This document shows, in pieces, positions 1 through 11,611 of a stretch of DNA of 64,000 bases (position 1 is its first letter; every line of letters begins with the position of its first letter). The stretch is taken from NCBI RefSeq assembly GCF_028769735.1, contig NC_088171.1:123588533-123652532 (forward strand). Direction: 5' to 3'. Under the pieces are notes generated by a model. It saw only the letters and a list, made by a program, of their open reading frames with translations. It did not search any database and had not been told where the DNA came from. Position numbers and translations under genes: made by a program. Source of the stretch: Zonotrichia leucophrys gambelii (taxonomy: Eukaryota > Chordata > Aves > Passeriformes > Passerellidae).

Positions 1-3000
1 ACTGCTGCTGCCATAAACAGTCATATTAGTGCTCTGGTTGACAGATGGACCAGCTGACTGAAAAAAAAGAGAAGAAAGAAAAAATGAACTGTGATGGATG
101 CAGCAGCTAATTATCAGTGAGTCAAAAGACTCTCGTGATTGAGGTGGAAGAGTATTTGTGAGATGCAGATGTACAGTGATTGTTCTTTAATTATTGCTAT
201 TACCATTTTAGAGAAGGGCAACAAAGTCCTGAGTAGAAAGTAATCCAAAACAAAAAGAGACATAATACAGAAAAACAGAGGGGAAATGGAGCATTCTGAG
301 AATGAAATATATACAGTACTTTTTTTCTCTTTGAGATAGGGATGGAGAAGATAATAGTCATCTCTTCTGGTTATATCTTTAAAAGGCTCTTCACTTTTGT
401 GTTTTGTTCCTTTTAGAAATGCATAAGAGATGAGATGAGAAACCTATGGAAAAAAAATGTACACTGCTTACTCTACTTAAAATTTAGCATTCCATTTGTG
501 GCACTTTTCATTCTAAATAGAAAAATTCAGAAAAAATACTTCAATGCAAAAAAAATGTTAAAAAAAATACCCCACATACATGTGGTTTTGACCTATGAGC
601 CTGTTTTGTAGATCATTCTAGATAGAGATCGTGCAGTGTTTCTTCAAAAATATAAAAAATAAACTTAGGAGAGCAAAAAAAATGTATCGATCCAGATAAT
701 AAACCAGGAGCCATTACATGCCATGTGGAATATAACTGGCTATTTTCCAACCAAAGAATCTGAAAGGAAAAAGACCTTTTATTTTGTAAAAGTATGTTTG
801 ATAGAAGTATGGTAAAGCAAACATCAACAGAGGATCTTGTGGCTTGAAAAGAAGAATCATGAATATTAATTCAGGAAATCAACACAAGAGATGTACAGAG
901 CACACTGTTCATTTAAAAAGAAAAAAAAAAAAAAGAAAGAAAGAAAAAAGAAAAGGTGATAAGGCACTGATGTGCCAAAAAGAGACAGAGCAAAGGCAAC
1001 AATAATGACATGATTCAGGTATGTAAATGAAAACACTCCTGGCAAGAAAAAGTAAAGAGAAGCTGATAAAAGTAACCTCTTTTAGTACTTTCTACTAGTA
1101 CTGTGCCTTTTGCAATGTGCCACTTTAGAAAAGCTGAGATCATAGCAGATCTCTGGATGTAGATCAGGTTTTATCAAAGCCTTTTGCTTTGTCTGTATGT
1201 TGAACAGAGAGTTGTATTTTAACAAATGCAGAAATAATGAGGGTTACAGATATCCAACGTAAGCACAAAAAGATACACTCCACTCGAATATTTCAAAGCA
1301 TTCAGACTCACAACTGAAGCAGCACTGAGGATACACAAAATTCCAACATGCAGTCATCAGAATTTCTGGTAGTAAGGAGTCTCAGTCACATATCTTTCCT
1401 CTTTCCCACCTGAAGCAAAAGGTAACATTCTACAGAAGTTTAAAAGTGGCATGTAGGTATTATGCGCACTTCCCTATATACTGTATGTATGAATTGGCAC
1501 TTTAAAATAAATTTTAAAAGACCCTCAGTCTATTTTAAATGAAACTAAATTTTTGCTTTTCTGCATGACTATACATTATACCACTTTACTAAAGGACAGT
1601 ACACTTGGTCTAAAGCACACATTTAGATATGTTAGTGCTATATCTAAATACAAAGATTAACATTATTCTAGCTAAAAATAATTTGCTCCTTTGGGAGGTT
1701 TTCTCCTTTTATACCTCTTCCTTTGGATTACAAGTGGCAAGTTAAAATCACTGTTTCAGTTAAGTATGGACAAATTTAACCTCTTTAGTTTTCATGAAAG
1801 CTTCTTGGTCTGTGTATTACTTTTCTCCACATAAAACTTTACATTTGCATGATAAGTGAAGTAGTTGGTCTATTATTTGGCCCCTCAAAAAAGTTGTTTA
1901 TATCCCAAAGATGGATGACAACATCTTGCCTGGGTTATGTAATTCCAGCATAAAGGAAATACTCTTTCTCTCCCTAGGAATTAATTTTCCCTCATTCTGC
2001 CTTGCCTCTTCTGCTAATAGTCTTCAACTCCTAGCAACCTTCTTTTTCACCAGATTTCAAACTGGTATGCTTCCTGAAGGTGCAGTTTATTCCCACTGGA
2101 AGGCTCTACTCACAGAAATTTTCACATAGAATATGTAAAATAAGACCTTTGTCTCTGCATTAAGTACCTTTATATCTATATATATCCTTAAAAACGCAAA
2201 CTCTAAATTCACATAAAAATTAAATTGACTGCTTATGATGACACAGAGTTGATCAGCTGTTTTTATTTTTATTTTTGATGCTGTTTTGCAACTAGAAACA
2301 TAAGGGATGTGTCTTACTCAATGCAGCAATGAAACACATTTTGCAAAGCCAGGATCATTCTCCACAGTAATTTTTCATTAGTATTTCTTATTTTTTATTG
2401 TCCAGAAAGTGAACACTACAGAAGTTGTTCCATACTTGATATTTAAAAAAATTAAATAGTTCTGGGAAATAATTCAGTAACACCACCTCTATTACTGAAG
2501 GTTAGTATTATTTTCACTGAGCTCCTTTATACCTTCTGAGGACATCTGGGAGATATTTAAAGCCTAAAAGTCCAAAATAGCTGGCCACGAGGTGACCCAA
2601 ACCAGGGAATTTATATTGGTGGGCTGACCAGGAAGTGTAACATATAAACAACTAATTTCTTGCTGGCAGTACTCCAGGTATCTGTCTTTTAAGAAGAGGC
2701 TTTGGAGGAAGATTCTGCTATGTCCTAGCAGTGGAGTTAAGGATAGAAAGTAGATTTGAAATTCTAGAAATGCATTTTTCTTCTACCTTTTTTCTTGAGA
2801 TTTGCACCATTGTGCCCTGTCTAGACTGTTTTAAAATATTACTTTATCAGAGGGTCTGTCATCCCATAAGCCATGGAGTAATGCAGCCATGAAGAAAGAC
2901 ACCCAGAAAAATCACAAAAAACCATATAAAGGCCAAATTGTGTTTGTAAAAATCAGAAGTAGATGCTTAAGATACTAAGGATGTATTTCTAATCAAAACA

Positions 3001-3034
3001 AGGAAATATTATTGCTATTGTTTAAGTTGTTGTA
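1..3034. other. Anonymous AT-rich DNA, no gene seen
   Basis: No recognisable coding exon, RNA gene or repeat family was found here on either strand. The one distinct object is an A/GAAA-rich simple tract at about 915-955. The only open frame of note, at 1911-2129 on the plus strand, is 72 codons long and resembles no family I know; a frame of that length is expected by chance in AT-rich vertebrate DNA. CpG dinucleotides are rare, as in methylated vertebrate intergenic or intronic sequence. Confidence 0.6.
915..955. repeat. A-rich / (GAAA)n simple repeat
   Basis: A run of A residues is broken by single G residues at roughly four-base spacing, giving a short (GAAA)n-like tract. It could be slippage-derived or the remnant of a poly(A) tail, but no retrogene is recognisable upstream, so I call it only a simple repeat. 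Confidence 0.8.
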
Positions 3035-3165
3035 TCTCCTTATATGGAATACTGTGCAAGATTCTAATAACCCATGCTAAGAAAATATTAAATTGTAACA
3101 GCTACACATAGTAGAAGCTGAGCTGATTAGGGAAATAGGGTTCCTATTTTATAAGCTATCTTTAC
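3035..3165 (+). mobile_element. Eroded ancestral CR1 LINE fragment
   Basis: The stretch begins with TGGAATACTGTGC, the word that in old amniote CR1 elements encodes the 'EYC' region of the ORF2 C-terminal domain. It continues with a recognisable but heavily mutated version of the downstream consensus, including TGATTAGGGAAAT near 3124. The resemblance is to the ancient CR1 type shared by turtles, crocodilians and birds, not to the young avian subfamilies. No reading frame survives. The assignment rests on remembered consensus words and is therefore moderate; an unrelated AT-rich match is possible. Confidence 0.5.
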
Positions 3166-3774
3166 TTGGGGGTACAAAGTTTTGTTCCACAGTATTAACA
3201 GAAATATCTATACTGGCAAAACTTCTGTGCAGCAGATTGGGTTTTGAGAGTTGAGCTTATTAAAATGACTAGAATGAAACCTACTAGTGGGAGGGAGAAG
3301 TGGGAAACAGCTACAAGGGACAAGGCAGAAGGGACGTGCATGCCTTCTATAAACAAACCAAGAGGATAAATGTCAAGGAGTGAAATAAACTATTTAAGAT
3401 AACGGAAAATGTTGGTGTTAGGAGATAGGCATAGAAACTGTCTCCAAATGAACGTAAACCATCAAAATGACTAGCATAGAAAAGCACTGGTCTCACTGAT
3501 CAATGGGAACCTTTACAATCTTAAATCCTGTGTTTAATATGATACCAAAGAGGTGTGGCAAGATTTCAAAATTTTCTCCTTTTGGCTTTGAAATAATGCC
3601 TTATCCTAGTAAATATTATTTAAAAATAAATAAATAAAAGGCATAAACCAAACACTTTCTAGCACTTTGCCCAGTCAAGATGTCATTCCTTTCCCTTGCC
3701 ATTGAATTATTTCCCCATTTAAGGATATCCAGCAAAAGTATGATCTGTGGTTATGAAGTTTGATTAACCACTTG
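3166..3774. other. Intergenic, nothing recognised
   Basis: No gene or repeat was identified. A small AAATAAATAAATAAA-like run lies near 3623-3640. The segment lies immediately downstream, in the minus-strand sense, of the putative poly(A) sites at 3.79 and 3.93 kb, so it would be post-cleavage DNA if that transcript is real. Confidence 0.5.
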
Positions 3775-3790
3775 AAGAAGACAGAAGAAC

Positions 3791-3796
3791 TTTATT
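3791..3796 (-). promoter_or_regulatory. Distal AATAAA poly(A) signal
   Basis: This is a canonical AATAAA on the minus strand in the context ACCAATAAAG. It is followed by a TTCTTCTGTCTTCTTC stretch suited to cleavage-factor binding. Cleavage would be expected about 15-25 bases further on, near 3770-3780. Confidence 0.4.
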
Positions 3797-3929
3797 GGTA
3801 CAATATTTGCTTTTGCATGTGTTGAGTAGTCTATAACACAGATATCCAGTTGTCACTCGTCATAAATCTACAAAAGCACAACTACCATATTGCATGCGTA
3901 TACTTAAAGCTACAGTTACAAATTAAACT

Positions 3930-3935
3930 TTTATT
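3930..3935 (-). promoter_or_regulatory. Proximal AATAAA poly(A) signal
   Basis: This is a canonical AATAAA hexamer on the minus strand, about 430 bases into the candidate terminal exon. It sits in the context ACCAATAAAAG, which is almost identical to that of the distal signal. It would support alternative 3' ends if the transcript is real. Confidence 0.35.
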
Positions 3936-4380
3936 GGTGCATCCATTTTCCCACTGAACAAAACAACTACAAAGCAAATTGAGAACTGCCAGCATACCAC
4001 TTGAGCATTAACTTGGTAGCTGTCTCCCCACTGTGCTGGCACAGTTTTAACTCTTCTTCCTACTCAAGAGTCTTGCAGCAGCAAAGCCAAGAGCTGTGGC
4101 CCAAAGGCAGTCAAGTTTGGCAGTTCCACACCCACATGACAACCTCTGGTGTATCTCTTTCCAATAGCAGCAGCAACATCTGGATCTTTGACAGCTCCAG
4201 GGTCTCTCTTGGCTGGGTTCCCCCTAGCAGCTGTGGAGCTGTCTCTACTGCTGTCATGGGGCTGGGCTGCAGTGAGGATAATAACAGTGCTCCCTCGTCC
4301 TGCTGGGATTATGAGATTCCTCACTGTGTAATTCTAATCAGTCTCTCTCCCCAATCACATTACGCTGAAAATAAAAGAAA

Positions 4381-4611
4381 GGGGAGGGGAGGGGAGGGGA
4401 AGGGAAGGGAAGGGAAGGGAAGGGAAGGGAAGGGAAGGGAAGGGAAGGGAAGGGAAGGGAAGGGAAGGGAAGGGAAGGGAAGGGAAGGGAAGGGAAGGAG
4501 AGGGAAGGGAAGGAAGGGAAGGGAAGGGAAAGGGAAGGGAAGGGAAGAAGGGAAGGGAAGGGAGGGAAGGGAAGGGAAGGGAAGGGAAGGGAAGGGAAGG
4601 GAAGGGAAGGG
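4381..4611. repeat. (GGGAA)n satellite, about 46 units
   Basis: The array opens with four GGGGA units at 4381-4400 and then runs as GGGAA to 4611. Interruptions occur near 4496-4512, an extra A near 4528, a GAAGAAGGG break near 4546 and GGAGGG at 4561. The plus strand is almost pure purine and carries dozens of GGG runs, so quadruplex or triplex folding is plausible. A five-base unit without stops keeps several frames open. That produces a 268-codon plus-strand frame of GKGRE repeats (4001-4807) and minus-strand frames of PFPSL repeats; these are not genes. On the minus strand the array forms the pyrimidine tract before the splice acceptor at 4365. Confidence 0.97.
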
Positions 4612-7600
4612 CACCCGCAAGCATTTCCATTTAATTGCCCATTTTTCTAGAATGGTCAATTCTCAGCCCTTCAAATGCACTTCCAACTTATGCACCACAT
4701 TGGTTCTGGCTGCAAGAATTTCAGTTCCCCAAACAGACTATTTCAATGTGAGTTTGGGTTGGTGTGTTTTGGGGTGGGGTTTTTTGAGAGCTTCCAGCTA
4801 TAAATGAAATTTCTCTTTAGAAACAGAAGGATAAACTACATCAAACTCAGGATCTGTGCTTTCTGACACAGATGAGCATAATGACTGAGTAACCTTATAA
4901 GGGCTAGAAGCTGGGCAGAGTTATCATAAAGGTGATGCTTACTGGTCCCTGGGTTATTGGGTACTGATGACCCTCAGGAGAGGAGGTGGAATGAGAGGGG
5001 ACTGTAACTGATATACTACTAGTCAGAGGATGTGGAACAGTATTTGGTGCAGCAGCAATCCAGATTGAAGGAAGGAGTCCTCATTTAGGCTTGCTTATCA
5101 CCCCTAGCCCAATAACTGTGACAGACATGCCTGAAATGGTGAGTTGAGTGGTGGAGGTAGGCCAAAAATAGAAAGGAGAGGTTGAAGGGAAATTCAGAGC
5201 CAAGGTTTTTGGTGAAGACCTCAGTAGAAACAGGGGGCTTGACTTAGAAAGTGAAAAAGATTAAGGTGGCCTTGCAACACAGGACACTTTCAGGGTCTTT
5301 CTTCTTTTTTAAACAAAACAACCACCAACCTCAGTCTCCATCTTTTCAAAATGCTGTGTGGGAATTTTGCTAAGTCTTATTATTCCAGCCACAGTCTTGC
5401 GGCTGAAACCATGTTCAGAGCTTTAGAAATTTAAAGCTAAAATCCTTCAGAGTATGTAAGCGCCAAGAACACACAGGGCTGTCCTACCCCTACAAATAAT
5501 GACTCTGTAATAATTTGGTGAATCCATCATTACAGTCATGACATCAAAAGTTGTGTTTAACAAGGAAGTCTCCTGCCCATTTGCCCAACTCTCTCACACA
5601 GGGTTCATGCCTCTTTTAGGAAAGTCTGATCACTACATGAGACCTGGAGGCAGGAAAGTCAGAAAAAATCTGAGGCTTACTAAACCTGGAAATCTAGACT
5701 TAAAATTCTACACAAAATATAAATTATTGGGACTACAGTGAATCATATATCATAACATAAATTAATAATATATTGCTCAGTGAAATGCTAAGTGTGATTT
5801 TAATACTATATGACAGATTTTTTAATTTATGAACTGTCTATTAAATTTAAAAATCCTTCAATTTCTTACTCCTCTATCATATATTAAAGTCTCCTTTTGT
5901 TTGAGTCTCCTAATCCTTCATTTATTAACAATACCATTCTTTCTCTTTTCTATTATTGCTTTTGGGTTCTTTCCTTTCATTATTTCCTTTATTTTCCTTT
6001 TACTTTTCAAGCCTCTTGATATTCAATTTTCATGACAAAATTATGTAAGAATTAGACCCAAATGTTTTCTGTCTTTCTTCCCATGTATATAATATCTTAC
6101 ATGAATATATTAAACTCATATATGTCATTCTTAGAGGGATCCATAAATAATATAAAATAATAATAGGCAAATAATATCTATCACCTGTAGTAGATAAAAT
6201 ATAGTAGCTTCTCTCTCTGGAGGTCTTTCTTTTGTACTGGCTTTAGTGCTTAGTAATTAGTATATTGTGGACCCCAGATCCAGATAAGCCTCAGTAGAAG
6301 GGTTTTTGCCTGCCAGATACCTACTATATAAACATTTATATATGCATCTGTGTTGAATATAATTTTCTCAATCTCTGCTAAATTGAAACCCAGGTCAAAA
6401 AGTAAAAGGCTAACATTAAAAAAAAAATAAAATTACTTCCCTTGTAATTATATTCCTTTGTGCAAATGTAAATTCCCATAATCAAAACTGCACATAATTG
6501 CCAGTTAGTTGCCTTAAGCACACTGATTTGTGGTTTTTTTTATAAAAGTCACAGTCCCTTTATAATATGGGTACCCTTGGGAAGGTCCATAAATAACATG
6601 ATTTTTCAGAACTCAAATTTTTCTAACTGTATCATACATAAAAATGGATGTTTCCTAAATGTTTTTGTGATTTTTTTTTTCTGCTTAGACCATAGAGATT
6701 ATCCATAGGGTTTTGAATGGGTGTTTAAATTGGAGAAGACCCAGAGTGCATCTCTGCAGCCCCCACGTTATTTAGCAGTCCACTGCAGTAGCAAGAGTTG
6801 CAGGAGGGTTTGTGCAGATCCTTTGGGATACCCAACACCAGCAGAGCCATGTCTAGCAGTCACCACTGAGCTGTTCTACACATAATTTTTGATCTAACAC
6901 GCCCAAACAGGATGAAAGAGGAGAGAGCTTTGTAATACAAGTGGCACAAATGATCACATCAGCCAGGTCATCTGAGCAGTATACCAGCTAGTCAAGATTT
7001 TTCCTAGTGCTCTCACAAGTAGAAGGAAACAAATGGTATCCACAATGTTGTTACTGTCAGTGATTTGTGAAACATGCCATGTGGTATACGGATGTCATAG
7101 TGTAGTGTGCAGGACAGATTTGCAAGCCATTAAAGGAATTATTCTATTGTGAAGCACTTGAATAAATTTAAACACATGAGTTTCAGCAAGTGAATTGAAA
7201 CTATTGTGGCTGCTCCTTTTATGTATGTCTTTTTGTACTAATTTTTATTATAAATCTTTGTTGTTTAACTGAAAAAATTCTCTGATCTTAAGAGGATTCC
7301 TGGGCAAGTGCCTGAAGACTGAAATAGTTTTAATTGATAGGTTCAAAAAACTCATTGACTTGCACATTCTCCTGCTGGAATGCTTGATTTTTGCATTGAC
7401 ACCAAAGAGCAGCTCAATTTTTAGACTGGGCTTTAGTCCTTACATTGTGTCTGCCAGCAATGGTGTCAGCTGTGATCTAGACACCTGTCTGTTAGAAACT
7501 ACACTGAGACCACAAACTCATTTCATACAGATCACTGAAAAGACATTAGATATCAATAATTGCTGTTACTTCCAACCTGGATTAGATTTGAAACAACAAC

Positions 7601-8912
7601 CTAGGATTCATATTCTATTACTGGTCCCCTGAGTTGTTCACTTCTCTTGAATTCTTTCTCTTATGTTGTGTTATGTATTCTTGAAGTAATATATCAGATT
7701 CCTGATTCTGTGCACAAAGTGAAGAGAATTCATAGGAATAATTCTTCAGTGCATGTGGATTTATATCTAAAATATATATAATATATACTGAATCTATTTT
7801 AAGAATATTAAAATTCTGATACCTTCCTGGAAAACAAAAATTTCTGCCCTTCTCAGGTTAGGATCATTTGAAAGGCTCCTGCCCCTAACAAGTTTAGGTT
7901 TGGGTTATTTTTATCTGCAGCACACATAGTGCAGACCCAAGTATTTCTGGTGTTACTGAGTATCATGACAGGATCCTGAGTGGGACTAAACACACTGTTA
8001 GAATAAATCCTCTACTGAAATAGATGGATTTGCACCAGTAAATACCAGCAAGGAATAAGAAACATGAATTCTTGAGATATCCTATTTGAGGGAGGTATAT
8101 ATGTTAAAACATATACATATTACTATCGGCAATACCAGTAAAAGATTTTGCATAGACACATATGGGATCAAACAGGCATCATAAATGACTATTTTATAAC
8201 TCTACTATAAACTCTGTTTTAAAGGTACATATTTGACCTCACAGTAAATTATAACAGTGACAAAGAGAATTTTTGGTCCTGTATTTTTTCAGCCAAACCC
8301 AGTGGATTTAGCACAGTTCAAACCTGTATTAAATCTAAACACAATAAAAATCAGCAATAGGATACATTCATTTCAGAAGTGTGTATTGTCCAAACCTCTT
8401 TTTAGTTAAAAAAAAGGAAAATCAAAACCCTGAGTCCTAGATAAAAATTTCTATACACTGCTGTGTTTAACTGAGAGTTCATGTTTACAGCTCAGTTGTA
8501 AAAAGCTGAGGAAATAGAGCTTTGTTACCCAGACACTGATGAAACTCTAAATAGCGTTGCAGGCAGAGCTGCATAATGAGTACATATTAAAATGTCTTTG
8601 GTGTCTTCTGAGAGTGCAGAACATTACTTGTTACTCTGACCATAAACATATAACAATTGTGGTTTTGTAAAATAAGTTGAAACCTCCTGCAGTCTGAAAT
8701 ACAGAACAATGCAGATGACTAATTTGAATCAACGAGGTTCCACGTGGCATGTCACAGTGGGATTCCTAATGATCTTCTACAAGGATACTGTTTGTCTAAG
8801 GCTCTCATTTTCCATCCTGTGATGTGTGGATGTGAACTATGCTGAAAATAATACAAGGCTAATTACCAACCTTGTCAATGGCAATTCACATACAATGATA
8901 AACCGTATTCCT
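4612..8912. other. Anonymous intergenic/intronic DNA
   Basis: No supported exon or repeat family was found. Open frames are at most about 90 codons (for example 7360-7632) and match nothing known to me. A T/C-rich stretch at about 5870-6010 gives a hydrophobic 68-codon frame that is compositional. An (AT)n-like patch lies at about 7770-7790. Confidence 0.55.
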
Positions 8913-8928
8913 AAAAAAAAAAAAAAAA
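8913..8928. repeat. Poly(A) mononucleotide run
   Basis: A run of 16 A residues. No processed pseudogene or LINE end is recognisable immediately upstream, so it is treated as a simple slippage tract. Confidence 0.9.
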
Positions 8929-11568
8929 TTAAAATTAAGCCACATATCCTTTCCGTAACAACGACACTGAAACTAAAGATGGTTTCAGCATCTGTTCATA
9001 GCTTCTTTGTTTCTAACAGGATTTTTTAAGCTGGATGTCAGAAGAGGTGAGAGTAAAATTAAGGAAAAAAACCCAAACCAGACTACAGCTTTAAAAAGGA
9101 ATATCCACAACACCATAATCTTCAGCATTTGTTCAGACCAAAAATATGAGAAAGGAGATAACAATTTTTTGTGGGAAGGATGTTTATCCTATTTGTCTTT
9201 TTTTACAAAACTTCTCCTTTTTTCTTTTATGCATTTATAATGCAAAACTAGAGAATATTGTAAAGGTCCTAATACTTTCAGCTTTAAAAAATCTTTCATT
9301 TCATTTTTGTTCAGTTAATCAACTTCTTTTTTTTTTTTTTTTGCATTCAAATTGACCATGGTACAGCAAATTAAGGTGTCACCTTTAAACCCCAACATCC
9401 TTTCATAGGCACTGAATAGCCAAGACTACCCAATGGGGCAAGAAGAAAACACTGACAAAGGGTGATGTATGTTGGTTTAAATTCCCACATAATGTTCCCC
9501 ATCAATGTAAAACATTTTCTCCTTCCAGGTTAAAGACACAAAAACATCGAGTGCCATTTGCAATGTAAATGCTAAAGCACACAGTTAGTAACAAGCCAGA
9601 GCTATTCTCATCTTATGGACTTAGTTCCTCTGTTATCTTCCTTTGTGACACATGGCATTGGGAATGGGGAAAATGTTACTCTTCTGGCACTTATATGTGT
9701 TTTTGCATTAATGTCTCATACATCCTGTTGCAAATGCAGACAGTCAGGGACACCTCCCTGTGCATCATTCTGTCTGCACCTACACACAGATACACATGCA
9801 TAGACACATGTGCAGCTTTTCTAGTTAAAAACATGCTGGTAGGTCAGGAAACTGGCTAGCCTATGAAGTATGACAGAATATTGTGTTAATTGTTGTACCA
9901 CTTTAGATGCAATGGACAGCATTAGACATAAATAGCAGTGTTGCAAGCATTAGAGAATCTTCCTTTTTGATATGCTATTGAATTAAAGAAGCTTCTTTTA
10001 TAGTCAGTGCTTCTGTAGCATAAGTGAGTTTAGTGACAAAACAAAACAAGAGATAGAGCAATTGAAGCAGATGTTCCATGAAACTCTTACTATACAGAGC
10101 ACAAGGGTCTGGCATATAGCTCATCAGTAAAACATGAGAATGTACTTGAGTAGAAAAATCACAATCTGGTACCCACAGGCTATTGCCTGCATCTCATGTA
10201 AACTGATAAATTAAAGATGCTGCACCATTTTTCCTTGTCTTTCCTTTGTCAAATGCAATCATTTAAACATGCATTTTGGTACTGGAAAACTTAAAAAATA
10301 AGCAAACATACTAACATATACCTTGCTTGCTGAAGCACAGCCTTCTGCCGACATTAGATTTTTTCTTATCATCTCTGTGTGCATTTTTTTTTAAATCTCA
10401 AATAATATTGTTTATTTTGCCTGAGGATTTGGACTTGTAAAAGCAGATTTCAAAGTCTCCCCACTCCACCCCCTCTATCGCTATTGGTGATAGTGAGATG
10501 TTTTTATTGAAGATTCTGCAGAGCAAAACATCCATTTATGGTTACTTTGTAAGGAACCATTTTAAAATTATGCAGGTGTTAAATAAACCCACCTAGAACC
10601 ACTAATAAAAAAATATTGTTATGCAATGTAAAATAAAAAGTGTTCTGAAAGTCAAAATAACCAAATATAAAAAGCAAACTGGCCCCAGACATTTTGATAG
10701 ACTGGCACACAATATAGTGAAAGAATAGGAATTTTCAGTAGTGATGCATAAACACAATTTATAGGTTTTGCAAATTTGATTATATTTACATCCACAGAAT
10801 CTTGCCAGATCTGGGACAGTTTTAGTGTTCTGTGCTGACAGAGGTCAGACTTAACAACCACAGAGCAAAAACATGCAGACATAATTTGGTAAATGTTCAT
10901 TTTTTTAGTATAATACAACTAATAATAAACATAAAAGATGAACAGACTTTGATTTTTTTAAAATTTAAACTGTTTATCATTATTCTTCTCTGTTTTTTAT
11001 TCCTTGGAATTTTAGCTTTTGTGAAATTGTTTTATGAATGCTTAATATTCCTATCTTCCTAGTCTCTGGCAATCTGAAGCTAAGTGGGACAAAATGCAAA
11101 CAGAGCATTACCCATTAAAATTTTAATGCCACATCACAATTTTCTAATGGAGCAATCAGAATTGCAAAACAGTGTAGGTCTACTGAAACCAATAATAAAT
11201 CAGGTGCTAAGAGCAGCACCTCATGCAAGTAGTGGACTACTGCCAAACATTGCAAGATTTACAAGGACAATTGGTTTCTTTCATTTAAAAACTTTGCACT
11301 ATATTCTCAAAGTGCTCAAAAATTAATAGTTAGCCACATCTCTTTACAGTTTATTCCAAGATTTTAATTGGGGCACAATGAAATCATGAATGTATTTAAA
11401 ACTTGGAGAGAAATGTATCTTGAAATAAGCACTGTGGCTTTAGTTTCAATACAGAGCAGGATTACAGTGAAATAAAGTGCACACATATACACTAGGAAAA
11501 GTGTGCTACCATCTATTTAGTCCTTCCACTCTTTTGTTCTTATTATTGACATTACTAAAAGGACATTG
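8929..11568. other. Anonymous intergenic/intronic DNA
   Basis: Nothing coding is supported. A T16 run lies at 9327-9342. The overlapping frames at 9007-9355 are driven by TTT-rich composition. The frame at 9569-9859 (96 codons, plus strand) has cysteine-rich but unfamiliar sequence and no start context or splice signals that I could defend. Confidence 0.55.
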
Positions 11569-11611
11569 AAGCATCTTCTTGCAGATGCTTAGTCTGAGTA
11601 ATGCAGACTAA
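11569..11611. repeat. Two adjoining perfect short hairpins
   Basis: AAGCATCT (11569-11576) pairs with AGATGCTT (11583-11590) across a 6-base loop. TTAGTCTG (11589-11596) pairs with CAGACTAA (11604-11611) across a 7-base loop. The two stems overlap by two bases, so they are either mutually exclusive or stacked. Both arms are perfect. The stems are too short for a microRNA precursor, and a chance origin cannot be excluded. Confidence 0.7.

Larger units (their letters stand above)
3775..4364 (-). other. Candidate terminal exon with two poly(A) signals
   Basis: Read on the minus strand, TTTCTTTTATTTTCAG ends at 4365 and is a textbook 3' splice site. Its pyrimidine tract continues into about 230 bases of (CCCTT)n. 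The presumed exon starts at 4364. The frame beginning with its first base reads RNVIGERD and then meets TGA at 4340-4338. Another frame stays open for 86 codons down to 4064, but it opens at GTG just after an in-frame TAG, so it is not an obvious start. Two AATAAA hexamers follow at 3935-3930 and 3796-3791, each preceded by ACC, and the second is followed by a T-rich downstream stretch. A terminal exon of about 590 bases, mostly 3' untranslated, is the simplest reading. I do not recognise the transcript. A lncRNA 3' end, a gene whose coding exons lie elsewhere, or coincidence are all possible. Confidence 0.35.

Noticed and set aside
4001..4807. 268-codon plus-strand open frame with GKGRE repeats
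   Set aside because: Its length comes almost wholly from a stop-free five-base satellite; the flanking sequence has no known domain, and both strands are open at once.
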